Source: Thamnaconus septentrionalis
Taxonomy: Eukaryota; Chordata; Actinopteri; Tetraodontiformes; Monacanthidae
Assembly (NCBI GenBank): GCA_009823395.1
Contig: CM020508.1
Coordinates: forward strand, 2,748,015-2,812,014
Length of the DNA: 64,000 nucleotides
Direction: 5' to 3'
The notes below the pieces were generated by a model that saw only the letters and a list, made by a program, of their open reading frames with translations, did no database searches and had not been told where the DNA came from. This document shows, in pieces, positions 52,030-64,000 of the stretch. The first letter of the stretch is position 1. Each line of letters starts with the position of its first letter. A program made the position numbers and the translations under genes.

Positions 52030-53800
52030 CTTGAGCCACTGAATCGAGTCTAATTCTGGAATAGAGCTTCCATTATTATTATTATCATCATTCTTCTTCT
52101 TCTTTTTTTTTTTACCTTCGGGGTGGAGGAGGAGGAGGAGGAGGAGGAGGAGGGGTGAGGGAGAAGATACAACGCTTTCAGGTTGAAAATATTTTGTAGA
52201 AAATATCAGGGCTGCGGGAGAAGAATTGTAGAAAAATTCAGAAGGGAAAGAAGGAAATATTCTAAACTTGTTATTTCTAAGAAAAAGAAAAAATCAACAG
52301 AAAATCGACAGCAACTTAAACGCATGCGTTTCCCCTCCTGGATTTAATTCACTTTATCCACTCTGTTGGTTTTCATCTCCGTCTCGTGTCACCTGCTTTC
52401 ATTTTTGCTTATTTTTTGTTTTTATTCCACTTTTTTTTCGGGGAAAAGTGTGGCGCGTCCGAATGAGGCCGGGACTTGACCTCCAGCTCCGTGGACATGT
52501 TTCCAGGAGAGCAGCAGCAGCGGCAGCTTCGGCGGCAGCGGCGGCGGCAGCAGCGCAGGTCGGCTGCGCGAGGAGAGCCGCTGACTGCCGTGACAGCGCG
52601 GCTTGTTAATAACCATGTCATCCTAATTAGTGGAGTCATTATGAGGTGCTAATGAGCGTTCAAAGGTAGTGGAAATTCAGCACTTTCTTTCCCCTCGCCC
52701 CCGCCCCCAGTCGTACTGCACTCCCGCCCCCTACCGACGCGGATTCGGAGGAAGTGGAAGGGGGGAGAGGGGGGACGGGGGGGGGGCAAAGAAAAAAAGT
52801 GCATGGTGCGTGCGTGAGTGTGTGTAGTGCGCGCTCCGCGTGGAGGATGTCCGATCATGGGAACAGCCACTTGTCACACGGATGACTGTGTGCCGCTGCT
52901 GCTGCTGCCGCTCCTGCTGCTTCACTTTTCTGTTCTTCTGTTTGCAATAATGTTTTTTTCTTAATTATAATTACTGTTTAGTTCAATTCTGACAGTTTAG
53001 TATTTTATTTTATTTTTTTCTTGTGCTGTTTTTCTTGGATTATTATTTTCTCTGGAGTCAAACCGTCCTGCTGGTGCGGCCACGTGTGCTGATTGTCGCT
53101 GGTTTATTTTGTTTCTCCTGCAGGTTTGACGGCGGCGACGCTGATGCTGATGAGGATGATGATTGACGCGAGGCGGATGAAGATTTTTCCCGCAGACTTG
53201 AAGGTTTACTCCTAATTTAATCCCTTTATTATTTTTTGCAGTTTTTAAAAGAAAATCGAACGGAGTTAATGCGTTTAATAATAACAGATTTTAATGAATT
53301 TATTGAATGTTTTTTTTGTTTTTTTTTTGCGGAAGACACACGGCGAGATGTGTTGAGGAATCAACCAGGCTCTCATCTTAAACAACTGAAGGATGAATAT
53401 CTGTCAGACTTGACACATTAAAATTAATGTGAATTATTTTTATATTTTGATTCTTATTTGTGATGCACGTTAGAATTGTCTTATCAATATAATTAATTGA
53501 ACCGTCTCCCAGAAAGATGAAAATTATTGATATTCTCATTTTAAAAATCTCAACACTTTTGAAAAAAACAAACATTTATTTTCAGTTTTTGATTTAGTAT
53601 TTTTTTTTTATTATTAAATCTTATGAATTTAGTTATCTGTCATGGATTAAGCCTATTTTCGTTTCATTTGTTTATACACAGTCAGTCTTTCTTCTGGACC
53701 TGGAGATGAATAAATTCAGTTTCTAATTTTTTATGTGAAATTGAGTTAGTCGTGGCTCTCTTAGTCGGAACCGTGAGGGCCGTGGGTTTTTTCACCGAGC
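52030..53800. other. Upstream flank of barhl2, non-coding
   Basis: Includes a GGA array (52126-52151), a GC-rich patch (52440-52660) with CCTAATTAGTGGAG, and long AT-rich spacer. No coding exon is seen. Confidence 0.4.
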
Positions 53801-53829
53801 TCCGTTCAGCTGCAGCGGCTGCGGCTCCT

Positions 53830-54298
53830 CTCTGAGGGTCTCGCTCGGTGGAGACTCACGCCGAGTTTGGACGCCAGGCGGCGACAGAGAGTCCAGAGCG
53901 GCGCAGTTGAGCAGCAGCTCACCGGGGCCTCGGACACCGCGGAGCAAAACCACACGAGCCGATGTCCGAGAAAGCAGGAAATCAAGTCAATGATATGCGG
54001 CGTGAAGCGCAGGGAGGCTGGAAGTGAAGGAGGCTCCATCTCAACCTCCGTCCTGTAATAAGGCCTCTTCCCGCCATTTATTCCCCGACAAATCGCCCAG
54101 TTGGGATCAAAGCGACGCCTAAACTCGCCACTCAGGGCGGACAGAGGCGCAGCAACAATCGATGTCTTTATTAGTGCCGAGGCGCCGCGGGGGGCCGCAT
54201 TGAACCGGTGCAGCACCGTCCTGTTGGCCCGCATGATGAGCCCATGATGGTGCCGAGAACCAGGATCGGCCACCGGATCGATGCTGTGACAGCCTCTG

Positions 54299-54300
<2 letters not shown>
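53830..54300. promoter_or_regulatory. Candidate regulatory block upstream of barhl2
   Basis: Moderately CpG-rich, repeat-free sequence about 2.5-3 kb upstream of the promoter, with CCATTTATTCCCC and CAATCGATGTCTTTATTAG. A minus-strand open frame crosses it but resembles no protein. Confidence 0.35.

Positions 54301-54302
<2 letters not shown>

Positions 54303-54362
<60 letters not shown>
54303..54362. repeat. (GT)30 microsatellite
   Basis: About 30 GT units, roughly 3 kb upstream of barhl2. Confidence 0.97.
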
Positions 54363-54364
<2 letters not shown>

Positions 54365-56583
54365 ATATATGTTTGAATAAGAGGTAGCTCATGTTGTTAA
54401 TCATATAAATAATGATGATTAAAAAAAACAAGATCATACGGTGGTTTATTTTTAATTAGTTACGTCATGAAAAGCAGGATCCAATCAGAGAGCTTGTTCG
54501 TGACGAAAACATAAGGACCTGAAAAAGACCGTTGGATTTTTTTTTTTTTTATTTATTTTTTTTAATAAACCAATTAACTGTGCATTTATTTATTTATTTT
54601 TTAAAACGAATTAATGGTGAAAAAAAAATTGCTTTAATTTTTTGTCTGGGCCTGCTAAGGTTAGCCAGTGATAGTTATTTATAATGTGAACTTGAAATAA
54701 TAATTATTTAAACAAATAAACGTAGAATATTTTATTCAATATGGAATAAAAGTAATAATCATTAACATTAGTAACACATTCATTACTTAAATCCAAAACA
54801 GTCACTAAAGGAAGAAAAGCCAGTGGCAAAAAAAAAAATAATAGTAATTAATATATTAAAATCCATCAGATTTTTTCTTTGTATTTGTTTGCCTTTGTCC
54901 TGAAAACAACACTTTAACTAAACACTGTCCCTGTTTGTGTGCGGCTGACCTGTGATCCGTGACAGATGGTCTGGGAATTGCAGCGATGAAAAGCTGCAGA
55001 AGGACGAGCTGTCTGACGGCATGCACAAAGTCAGAAGATCACAGCGACTAATTAAACCTCCGTCACCTGCACGGCGCCTCTGTTCGCTGCTGCTGCTGCC
55101 GCCGCCGCTGCTGCTGGTTGCTGATGTTGAGAAAGACATTATGTTGTAACAGGGGAAACAAAACCCTTGAGTTTAAATTCACAAATTCTACCACTTCTTT
55201 TTTCTTTTGTGTGGTGTGCTGGAAGATTGAGTGACTGGCTGTCAGACTCCATCAGAGATTATTTTTTTATATATATATTTATATAAAATGTTGAACCCAG
55301 CTGGATCATTCACCATCCTAAAAATTAAATCCTTGAAAATCCCGGTGCCATGTTGCTGCAAATCACTCCGCTGCAGCCCAGACTTAAACTTCTGCCAGAG
55401 AAAAGAGTGGAGACGTCTCTCAGACTCCCCACCTGGGCACCTCCAGTCTTTCTGAGCGGATGTGACCCCGGCAAAATTTCACACGGTTCATTCCTTTTGG
55501 ACCGACCGGGCCGAGACCCAGTCAGATTAAAAAATCCTGCAGATTTCAAGGTTGGGCTTTGGGGCGCAAATTATGCAACAGTTTTCTGGAATCCTGAGCT
55601 TGACGATCTTTGTTTAAGCTATCAGAGGTAGTAATGACAAACTGACAAAAATCTGATTTAATAAAACCAGTGTTGATTTTATGATGGCTGTCAGATGTGA
55701 GTCTCAATGATGGAGCAAAGCGTCAGTTTCTAGGAGAAAATGAACCAAAAGTGCACCATCAAGGATTGTTTAATGGCGCATACACACACAGAGAAATGAA
55801 AGTCTTGTGCAGCTTGTTGTTGTTCTTGGATGCCGTCATGTGATCTCACTGTCTCGCGGACGGCAGGTCTCCCTTCTCTTTGGGCTAAAGGTCGCCGGCG
55901 CGGTTCAAATGAAGCCATTATAAAGAAACGCAAACATCACTGCAAAGTGTAATCCTGCTTTTTGGGGGTGGTGGGCTGGGGGGGGGGGTGGTTTTGTTTA
56001 TTTATTTTGTTTTTACTTTTGTTTGTCAGCGACATGAGCGGTAATCCTGGCGGAGGAGGAGGAGGAGGAGTCGGAGGAGCAGCGCGGAACACATTGATTG
56101 CAGTGCGTCCGCAACGCAGAGCGGCCCTGACAAGGTTGTTATAACAGTCGAAGGGGTCTATACAACCACTTAATTACCAAAGCTGTCAGTCAAAGTGGGT
56201 CGGGGGGGGGGGGTCACTGCTGGCAGCGAGCGGCCTTGCGCTGGCAGCCTCCCTTGACTGATTGATCCGTGCTGATGGCGCCGCAAAAATAATTACGGCT
56301 CGTCTCCTGACATGTGATTCGGCGCCGCGCTCACGCTCCACAAAGGTAATCGGGTGGGTTGGGCCGGGGTCACCCGGGGTCACTGCCATTTCCTATTACC
56401 TGAGGTTCCTGGCGAAAGGGTGAAACAACAGCGCAAAGCGGAGAGCGCGGCCTGGAGGGGAGAGAGAAGGTGGTGGCGGAGGAGGAGGAAGTGGTCAGTG
56501 GAGGCCGAGGGGCGGAGCCACGCTGGCTTCATTAACCTCCTCCCCACTAATTATCCCCCGCCAGACCTCCAGAAAACTGCACG

Positions 56584-56602
56584 TTTAGCCCCCTGTTTAC
56601 AG
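56584..56602 (-). repeat. Possible dispersed repeat copy e (short)
   Basis: The minus strand reads CTGTAAACAGGGGGCTAAA, one mismatch from the 3' landmark of copy a. The other blocks are not seen. Confidence 0.25.
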
Positions 56603-56683
56603 CCTTCTGCTATTTATCTGCTAGGCGTCTCTACGTCTCTTGAAACAACAACTGGCAGGGGCCAAAATGTTGAAATGCTCCCT

Positions 56684-56685
<2 letters not shown>

Positions 56686-56751
<66 letters not shown>

Positions 56752-56759
56752 CAACAACT
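56686..56759. repeat. (AAT)n plus (AAC)n microsatellite
   Basis: About 21 AAT units followed by four AAC units. Confidence 0.96.
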
Positions 56760-57479
56760 AGAGCTAACATGCACGTATATCTGCTACTTGGATTTGATGA
56801 AATCATAGCCGTGGAAAATATATTAATCCATGTAATCTTCCCGTTTTAGCCTCTCTCTCTCTTTTTTAACCCCCAGTTGTGCCTCAGCTGAAGGTAATCA
56901 AATTCTCTAACGGTGAAAGTAATGACGGCGCTGAGCTGCGGCGAGTCGGTGATCATTTTCAGCCGGATCAGCAGCAGCACCAGGAGAGAGAAAAAAAAAA
57001 GAATCTGTTCAGCCCTCAAGTACCATGACAGCCGAGGGGCCCAAATCAGGTGGAAGCTGCCATCCGCTCTTCAGACGCCCTTTGTGGAGACATTTATATT
57101 CATGGTGAGAGCATTAACTATCATTAGGCGTCTCTCTGGTCTCCGGGCTGAGGTGCAGCATCGTGAATCAGGCGAGTAAACAGATGCTCGGCTCGGCGTG
57201 CGCGTGAGCGTGTGCTCACCTGAAAGCGGAGGATGGAGGGGGGGTCGCCGTGATGTCATTAATGAAGCCCGCAATTAAAATTTAGGGATGGGGGGAAAAA
57301 GGGGGGGGCAGCGCGAGGGAGGGAGGAAAAAGAGTAAAAAAGCAGCGCGGCGGCGGTGAATAATGGAACACAACATTGCATTTTGCAACAGGAAGAATAA
57401 AAGGTGAAATCAGTGGCGGAGCGAGGAGGGGGGGGGGAGCGAAAGAAAGCCGGCGATGATTAAATGATCAAAAGCTGGC

Positions 57480-57800
57480 GGAGCCTCGGCTCCGTGTCAC
57501 TGCGAGGCACAACTCATCTACCCACAAGTGAAAGTTAGGTTTCAAGCGCGGTGTAATTATAGCCGCCGATGTCAGCTTGACATTAATGCAGCCGGCAGAG
57601 ATTCCCCTAATTGGCCTCAGAGGAGAGAGTGAACCAGAAAATATATTAACATTTTAAAAAAGCATATTTTGCCTAATCCGTTCACTTTCCAACAATATTT
57701 GAAGACCAGAGTGCCCCGGGCGTGGGAATTTAAATGAGCAATTTTGTTTTTGAAGGAAACGGCCAATGAGACAGAAAATAGACTAAAGGGAAATCATTAG
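57480..57800. promoter_or_regulatory. Candidate conserved non-coding element
   Basis: Repeat-free with GTGTAATTATAGCC, GACATTAATGCAGCC and CCCTAATTGGCC words. The part at 56890-57180 has a similar texture (GCATTAACTATCATTAGG). Confidence 0.4.
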
Positions 57801-57819
57801 CGTGTGAGGGATCCTGACA

Positions 57820-58530
57820 GGCTCTGCCGCGCTGACTGGCTGCCCTGTCACTCGCAGTCTGTGTTCCGCCGCCGCGACGCCGCGCCGCGCCGCGCCGCCT
57901 CGCCGCACCGCGCTCCGCACCGCGCGCGCCGCGAGCCCAGCTGATCACATGAAAAGAGCCGTAAACGTGCAGCCAGAAGTCAAAGCCTATTATCTAGAAA
58001 TTCAAATTGCAGAGGAGGAGGGGAGGGGAGGCGCGGCCTCGCGCTCGCTGTTTCCTGCAGGGGGAGGAGGAGGAGGAGGAGGAGGAAGAAGGGGAGGATG
58101 GAAAGAGATGAAGAAGAAGAAAAAAATAAACCGGCGGTCAGATCTTGTAACTGAGCCTGTTATCACACGCAAAACGTGTTGCTGCCAGAAAATGTTGCGA
58201 CGACTCACAGCATCACTCGCAACAAAAAAGGGAGAGAAGACAGACAGAGAGAGAGAGAGAGAGAGAGAGAGGTCGGGGTGGGCGATAAAAGCGAGAGAGA
58301 ACACCGCCGCCGCCGCCGCCATCGTGATGTCACACGGCGGCCCGGCCGGACTGATGTGAGTGGACTGTCGCAGCAGCTCAGTGCAGCCAGGAGACGCCGG
58401 GCCCCGCCGGGCCAGCAGCTGAGGCAGAGCCGGGCCTCGGGCCGGGAGAGAGAGGGGGGGGTTGTTGGCGGCGGGGGCGCTGGACCGCGGGGAGCTGCGG
58501 GGCAAAACGGCCCTGGTCGGACGGCAGAGG
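57820..58530. promoter_or_regulatory. CpG-rich island without a coding ORF
   Basis: Very dense CG words, including a CGCCGCGCCGCGC run at 57870-57900, then GCC/GCCGG-rich sequence, interrupted by GGA and GA repeats. About 6.5 kb upstream of barhl2. It could be a distal promoter or a start of a non-coding transcript. Confidence 0.4.
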
Positions 58531-58553
58531 CTGCCTTGCCCTTTTGAGAGGAG

Positions 58554-58591
<38 letters not shown>
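58554..58591. repeat. (GA)n microsatellite
   Basis: GA tract at the edge of a CpG-rich block. A shorter GA tract lies at 58248-58271. Confidence 0.94.
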
Positions 58592-58595
<4 letters not shown>

Positions 58596-59221
58596 TGGCC
58601 GGAGGAAGGCGGCCTCGGCATAAAGAGAGAGGAAGAGGGTGAGGGGGGGTTAGGGAGGGAGGGAGGGGGGTACCAGGTTTATTTCCTCCAGCCATCGTGG
58701 GGGAGGGGGAGAGAGAGGGGGGGGGAGAGGGGTGAGGATTGAGAAGATGGAGGAAAGTGAGAACAACAACAACAACAACGACAACAACTGATCTCAGAGC
58801 CGCAACAAAAGGCCGAGCGACGCTCGACCGGCCGCCGTCCAATCAGAGTTCAGAGGCCGGGCAAGGTTCACTTTCTTTATCTTTTTTTTTCTTCTTCTTT
58901 TTTTTTGGCACGCCAGCCCTCCTTCCTCCCTTCCTCCTCCTCCTCCTCCTCCTCCTCCTCCTCCCTCTTATTAGGCCGCTACCTCGAACACAGCAGATCT
59001 AATCAGGTCCTTTGATAAACACTTGACACAGAGCAGTGGGCCGCTGTCTGCTGCCTGCAGCCCAGGGCGAGAGAGAGAGAGGGGGAGAGAGAGAGAGAGA
59101 GAGATCCGGGCGAGGCCAATTTTTCATCCACAATTTTCTCTATTTTATCTCCACCTGTCAAACAGCATGCCAGTCAGTGTGACACAAAGACGGCGGGAAT
59201 CAAAGCTGCTCTCATCTCGTC

Positions 59222-59580
<359 letters not shown>

Positions 59581-59900
59581 CTCAGCAGTGGCGTTGGCAG
59601 CGGTGGAAGGTGCAGCCGCAGACACGGGCCGGTTGCCAGGTTGGTGGGAAGTGCGGCAGGTAAAGTCATGCAGATCTGATCATGTTTTTGTAGTTTTTTT
59701 TGTAGGGAGCGGACGTGACATGATTTTTTTTTTTTGTTGGCAAAAAAAGGAAATTGCAAAATTTACTAGTTGGTGACCAAACTGTTTGAAATGTCACAGT
59801 TTGAAAACACTTTGATGGTACGTCCATGTTTGAATAATTAAAGTATTATGTTTTCTTGAAGAAAGACTTGGAAAAAAAAGTGCAGTTGGCAGGTGTCACA

Positions 59901-59928
59901 AGCTGGAGTCGTTAGCTCGACTCCAGCT
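59901..59928. other. Perfect hairpin (11-bp stem, 6-nt loop)
   Basis: AGCTGGAGTCG at 59901-59911 is exactly complementary to CGACTCCAGCT at 59918-59928, with loop TTAGCT. There are no tRNA- or miRNA-like extensions, so its role is unknown. Confidence 0.6.
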
Positions 59929-59950
59929 AGCAGCGTCCAGATACTTTTTC

Positions 59951-59990
<40 letters not shown>

Positions 59991-60287
59991 TTGTCCGTCA
60001 ATCAACTGATGGAGAAACAGAAATGTTTCATTGTTAGGATTCAGAACTTTTCCTGGAGAACCCAGCAGCTCCACAAACTTCACCACTCGGTTTCTCCCAC
60101 TCGTGCCGGCTGCCGCTAGTCTGTAGGAGGGAGCAAGGCATGATGGGTAACTCAGGGGGCTGACGGTAAATGTGGTTTCCTTCGCTCTTCCTGGTGGCCG
60201 CTACACACTGGATGGGTCACTCAGGAACAATACATTGTGGACGATTCATTTCGCATCAAACCTCTTGAGAATGGCCCACAGTACCGC

Positions 60288-60327
60288 TGACCTGGTGACC
60301 TGGTGACCTGGTGACCTGGTGACCTGG
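60288..60327. repeat. Minisatellite, five exact 8-bp units (TGACCTGG)
   Basis: Five tandem identical units, each containing TGACCT, a nuclear-receptor half-site-like word. Confidence 0.95.
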
Positions 60328-61289
60328 TGGCCTTGTGTCCGAGCTGATTGGCTGATGCTCTCATGGCAACGAAAGTACGGTGAAAGTTAGAAAATTTCAA
60401 GCAAATATACAAGGAAGAAAATGCCACAGTTTCTTTGTTGAGTTTGTTTTTGCGCTAATCAAACCAAAGCGCAGTTTCAAGAGGAAATTAAAAACCCTCA
60501 GATTAATTCATCTGCACTCCCACTTCCACCACACCACCAAATTTGCAGCGACCAATCGGCTCAAGTCGATGCACATGACGAGCGGGAGCGCCGTCGTCTC
60601 CTCCAGCCAAAGAGGGAGAAAAACAACGTGGAATGAAAACACTCCTCCCCTCTTCCTCCCCTCCTCCTCCTCCTCCTCCTCCTCCTCCTCCTCAACAGTC
60701 ATTTGCAACAAACCGCTAACTAGAGGAAACTGCCAACTGCAGACCATTTGACCCTGAAGCGGCGAGCGCGGAGCGGCCCTCGCTCGCCCAGCGGAGGCAG
60801 GCCGGGGTCGCCGGGGTCAGCGCCTCGCTGGCTCCGCCTACAGCGGCGGTGGAAGCCTTGGACCCCCGGTGGGAGCCCACGCGGGCCGGGAGCTTCGGTG
60901 GGAAAGACGCTAAAAATGCTAAATCCAAAACACAACAACAAAAAAAAAGCAAAACAAAAAAAAAAAACACAGTAGAAGAAGAGGAAGAGGAAGAGGAAGT
61001 GATTATACGTTCATTAACTGGAGTCATTTGAAGTGAACGGCTCCCGTCGCCGCCGAGGCGAAGCCGCAACCGGCGCTCGGAATAAATCATGTGACCTCTG
61101 GCTGCAGCGTGGCCTTCAAATGTAAATCCCTCCCTGACCGCCCGGAATCATCCAGCCCCCCACCCCCCCCGACCCCCAGTCCTCCGAGCCGTTGGATTCC
61201 CTTCAATCAGTCTGAAGGACTGTAAACAATGGCGGCCGGCGAGTGCGACTCGGTGAGAGAGAGAGAGAGAGAGAGAGAGGGTAGAAAAA

Positions 61290-61930
61290 AAATAATAAAT
61301 GGAACGTGGCCGGGCTCAATTAAGGCGCCGCCCCGCAGCCCGCCGCGGCCCTGAGCGATGGCGAGCTATAATTAGAGGAGGCCGCTTAACTGGCAGCCGT
61401 TATTGATGACCCGCCGCTGACACCTCCCCGCCGTTAGCATTAGCATTTCCTCCCCGAGTCGGCGCGCTCAGCCGGGGCCGAGCCACATTACGCCGGCGAG
61501 GGCGGGGACGCCAGTGGGGGGGGGGGGGTGGAGAGAGATGGGGCGGTGGGGGTGGGATGGGGATGGGGGGGCCGCCCCACCTGATGGGAACACGGAGACG
61601 CCGCTGTTCTCCGCCTCATCAATACAAGCGCCGCAGCTTTGTCGGTAATTTGCAATAAGTGTCGGCGCCGCGTCTGGCGGGAGCCGGGAAATCATTACGG
61701 GCCGAGGGGCCGCAGCGGGCCGGCACCGGCGCCGGGCGCTGCCCCTCGGCCCGGCCCGCTAATTGGCTGCGTTGGGGCCTCATCAAGCCGGGATTTTCTG
61801 AGACCTTTGACAGATTCGCCGTTCGAAAATCATTGTCCGCTTGTCAATTTAAGAGACCGTTAAAAGAGCTTATTTTAATTTTAATTGGAACTTCCTCCCT
61901 GCCTCCACACTGCGCCGCCAGGATTAGGAA
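61290..61930. promoter_or_regulatory. Candidate conserved non-coding element cluster
   Basis: CpG-rich and repeat-poor apart from a G run. Words include GCTCAATTAAGGCGCC, GCTATAATTAGAGG, GTTATTGATGACC, GGTAATTTGCAATAAG, CGCTAATTGGCTG and TTTTAATTTTAATTGG. Confidence 0.42.
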
Positions 61931-61946
61931 TGAGCTCTGGGCGCGC

Positions 61947-61948
<2 letters not shown>

Positions 61949-61988
<40 letters not shown>
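61949..61988. repeat. (GT)n microsatellite
   Basis: About 19 GT units. Confidence 0.95.
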
Positions 61989-61989
<1 letters not shown>

Positions 61990-61991
<2 letters not shown>

Positions 61992-63270
61992 CACTCCCTC
62001 AGAAGAAGAGGAAAACTACGCGGGTCAAATTGACGGCTAGCACTTCTGACCGGCGTACCAATGAAGGCAGCGCACACACATTTAGTTTACAAGATCCCCC
62101 CACGCCCCCCCCCCATCCCCCGCCCCCCTCCCCACCCACCCCATCCCATCCAAAGCCTTCCCGGGACTTCATCATCAGCATCACATAAGCTGGAATCTGG
62201 GCTGCAAAGCTCCCAATTAGGCCCCAAAAGCAGGAGATAAAAAAAAAAAAATCAAAAAAATCAACGAGGCCCGTGAAGCCGCTCGGCCGCCGCAGGTTGA
62301 GGGGAAACGCCTGCGAACGAGCTGTTCAAAAAACAGGCACTGGGCAGCGAGGAAGAGGAGGAGGAGGAGCAGGAGGAGAGGAGGAGCCATGGGGCAGAGG
62401 ACCCCAGGCTGGTAGTGGTGGTGGTGCTGATGGAGAGGAGGGGGGCGACGAGAAGGAACCGAATTGTTTTGACACGGCTGATAATTTAGGATGCCAGCGA
62501 TGCCAACCCCCCCCCCCAACCCCCTCAACCCCCCCGACTCACCACCTCTTCCGCTGTTTGGAAATCAGAGTGAGTGACAGGAAACAGTCACCCGAGCAAA
62601 ATGCAGCGGCGAGAGAGCGAACGACAGGCAGCTGGCCAACCGGCCCGTCGCCCCCCTTCTTCCTCTTCTTCTGCTTCTTCTTCTTCTTCTTCTTCTTCTT
62701 CTTCTTCCTCTTCCTCTTCTTCTTCTTCTCCGCAGCAAATAAAGCCGTCACGTGATGGTTCCAGCGGCTCACAGGCTAATAAGTGTCTAATTAAGGAGCC
62801 GACAGGAGGGAAATTGCCAAGATATAAAAGAGCTTCTTCTCCTCCTCCTCCTCCTCCTCCTTCACGCCCCCCGCCGCCCCCTCCCCGACGTTTCTGGGAG
62901 CCGCCGCCGTGTTTGCCGGCTGTTTTACCCGCTTGTCAGAAAGGATTTGCGCGCGAGGAGCCGTCTAAGCATGCGTACAAGGGGATTCATTTGACCTCAT
63001 TAAACATCAATAAAGGAGCCGAGCCGGTTTACTAAATATCAGAGCGCCGCTGCCCCGCGCTCCACGCAGCACCGCGTTGGAGAAAAGAGAAAAGACCATT
63101 CCAGAAACGTCTGGCGAGGGGAGGAGGGAAAAGAAGGGGGGAGGAAAGAGAGGAGGAGGGGAGGAAGGGAGAGGAGGGAAGGGAGGGGGGGTTGAATCCT
63201 GACTAGCCAGAAGGGATTCTGACAAGCACAGGAGGAGGAGGAGGAGGGGGGGGGGGGGGCAGCTACGCAA
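61990..63270. other. Repeat-rich non-coding stretch
   Basis: C runs, GGA and CTT arrays and G-rich purine sequence, with short unique patches at 62165-62290 and 62745-63030 (GGCTAATAAGTGTCTAATTAAGG). Confidence 0.4.
62672..62729. repeat. (CTT)n polypyrimidine microsatellite
   Basis: Mostly TTC/CTT triplets with a few CTC interruptions. Confidence 0.94.
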
Positions 63271-63279
63271 AGCCCTGTT

Positions 63280-63519
63280 TAAGAGCAGAGCGAGTGAATA
63301 AAAAGATTTATGCTTTTAATTAATGGCAATTAAAGCGTGCCTGCCAGGCTGGCCGGTGGCGATTGTTCTCTGTGAAAAAAAAGAGGGGGGGGGGGGAGAA
63401 AAAGGAGGCCGAGTCGGTGACAAGCATTTGAATCCACTAAGTCCTACCAGGGGAGCTGACACTGCAGGCATCAAACCCCCTAAACTAAATCAATAAAAGA
63501 ATTAAACTTTTATAAATCG

Positions 63520-63554
<35 letters not shown>

Positions 63555-63800
63555 ACAAGCGTCAGCCCCGCCGCCGCCGCCGCCGCCGCCGCCGAGCTTT
63601 GATACCAGGAAATTCCTCCGAGGTGATGCAAACACGGCGAGGCGCAACTTAGAGATCCAAACAATCAAAGGGTCTCGTTAGCGAAAGCGCTGTCAGCCGC
63701 GGCGCTGCTATTAATTACTACAAATTAATGTGACTCGCTCCACCTCGGCTGATTGGAATGGTAATCAGGCGGCGCGCTGGGGAACATATGCAGCGCTGCC
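63280..63800. promoter_or_regulatory. Candidate conserved non-coding elements around a poly-T/CCG tract
   Basis: Two blocks flank the simple repeats: 63280-63370 with TTTTAATTAATGGCAATTAAAG, and 63600-63800 with GCTATTAATTACTACAAATTAATG and GGTAATCAGG. Both are dense in homeodomain-type words. Confidence 0.4.
63521..63593. repeat. Poly-T run and (CCG)n
   Basis: A T run of about 33 bp (63521-63553) followed by about eight CCG units (63568-63593). Confidence 0.94.
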
Positions 63801-64000
63801 AAAAATAATAAGGACGGGAAGCAGCAGACGCCGCTCCGCGCTCGTGTTTACAAGCCCAAAATGCTTGTTGCTTATTTTGTCCTGCAGCCACACACGCGCA
63901 CTCAACGCTCACTCTCTCGCACGCACAAATGCACAAGCACGTACAAGCACAATGGCATACATATGCAGTGTTGTGCGTCTTTGTTAATTTGCACTGAACA
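63800..64000. other. Window end, non-coding
   Basis: Contains a degenerate CA-rich stretch (63885-63955) and nothing identifiable. Confidence 0.4.

Larger units (their letters stand above)
54365..56880. other. Non-coding stretch
   Basis: AT-rich spacer (54400-54900), a CTG/CCG tract near 55090, a GGA array near 56060 and dispersed repeat remnant e. No gene is supported. Confidence 0.4.
59600..61280. other. Non-coding stretch
   Basis: Holds the perfect hairpin, the 8-bp minisatellite, CTT and CCT arrays, and a GC-rich patch (60755-60905). No gene is seen. Confidence 0.4.

Noticed and set aside
53806..54273. 155-codon minus-strand open frame upstream of barhl2
   Set aside because: No family similarity. 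The sequence looks like a CpG-rich regulatory block.

Overview
This window is vertebrate, and specifically teleost, genomic DNA. The evidence is a split homeobox gene with GT-AG introns, abundant dinucleotide and trinucleotide microsatellites, fish-type DNA-transposon relics, and long non-coding stretches that look like conserved regulatory DNA. A percomorph (spiny-rayed) fish is my best guess from the compact introns and repeat style; the species cannot be read from the sequence.

Only one protein-coding gene is convincing: barhl2, a BarH-like homeobox transcription factor on the minus strand. It has three coding exons (51336-50646, 49716-49491, 48515-48203) joined by two introns of 929 and 975 nt. 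The splice junctions are canonical, the phases agree, and the predicted protein has 409 residues. Its two FIL motifs, the BarH-type homeodomain with T47 and Y49, and the conserved C-terminus all match the family. The N-terminal half carries polyHis and long polyGln runs encoded by nearly pure CAG. A TATA motif about 335 nt upstream of the ATG, and a palindromic CRE about 100 nt further upstream, mark a likely promoter.

The rest is a gene desert flanking a developmental regulator: about 48 kb downstream of the gene (positions 1-48 kb) and 12 kb upstream (52-64 kb). It alternates between low-complexity or microsatellite sequence and blocks of normal complexity rich in TAATTA, TTTATTA and ATTAGC-like homeodomain-type words. 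I flag these blocks as candidate conserved non-coding elements (1.6-2.2, 4.6-5.0, 9.4-10.1, 13.8-15.1, 23.3-23.7, 25.6-26.0, 28.7-29.0, 30.0-30.3, 32.3-32.7, 42.1-42.5, 44.8-45.0, 57.5-57.8, 61.3-61.9, 63.3-63.8 kb). They are inferred from composition only and need cross-species alignment. CpG-rich segments without a coding ORF lie at 15.6-16.2 and 57.8-58.5 kb.

Mobile DNA is sparse and old. The clearest case is a 295-bp hAT-type MITE at 33385-33679 with a perfect 8-bp target-site duplication. Others are a broken hAT (ZBED-like) transposase fragment at 26735-27262 next to a 260-bp (TA)n array, a roughly 664-bp element with inverted ends at 6782-7445, a degenerate tRNA-like SINE near 40.8 kb, and several copies of an unclassified dispersed repeat sharing GTGATGTCAC and GTAAACAGAGGG-type blocks. 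Notable structural sequence includes a 350-bp (CT)n tract, a 100-bp (ATT)n/(AAT)n inverted repeat and a perfect 11-bp-stem hairpin.
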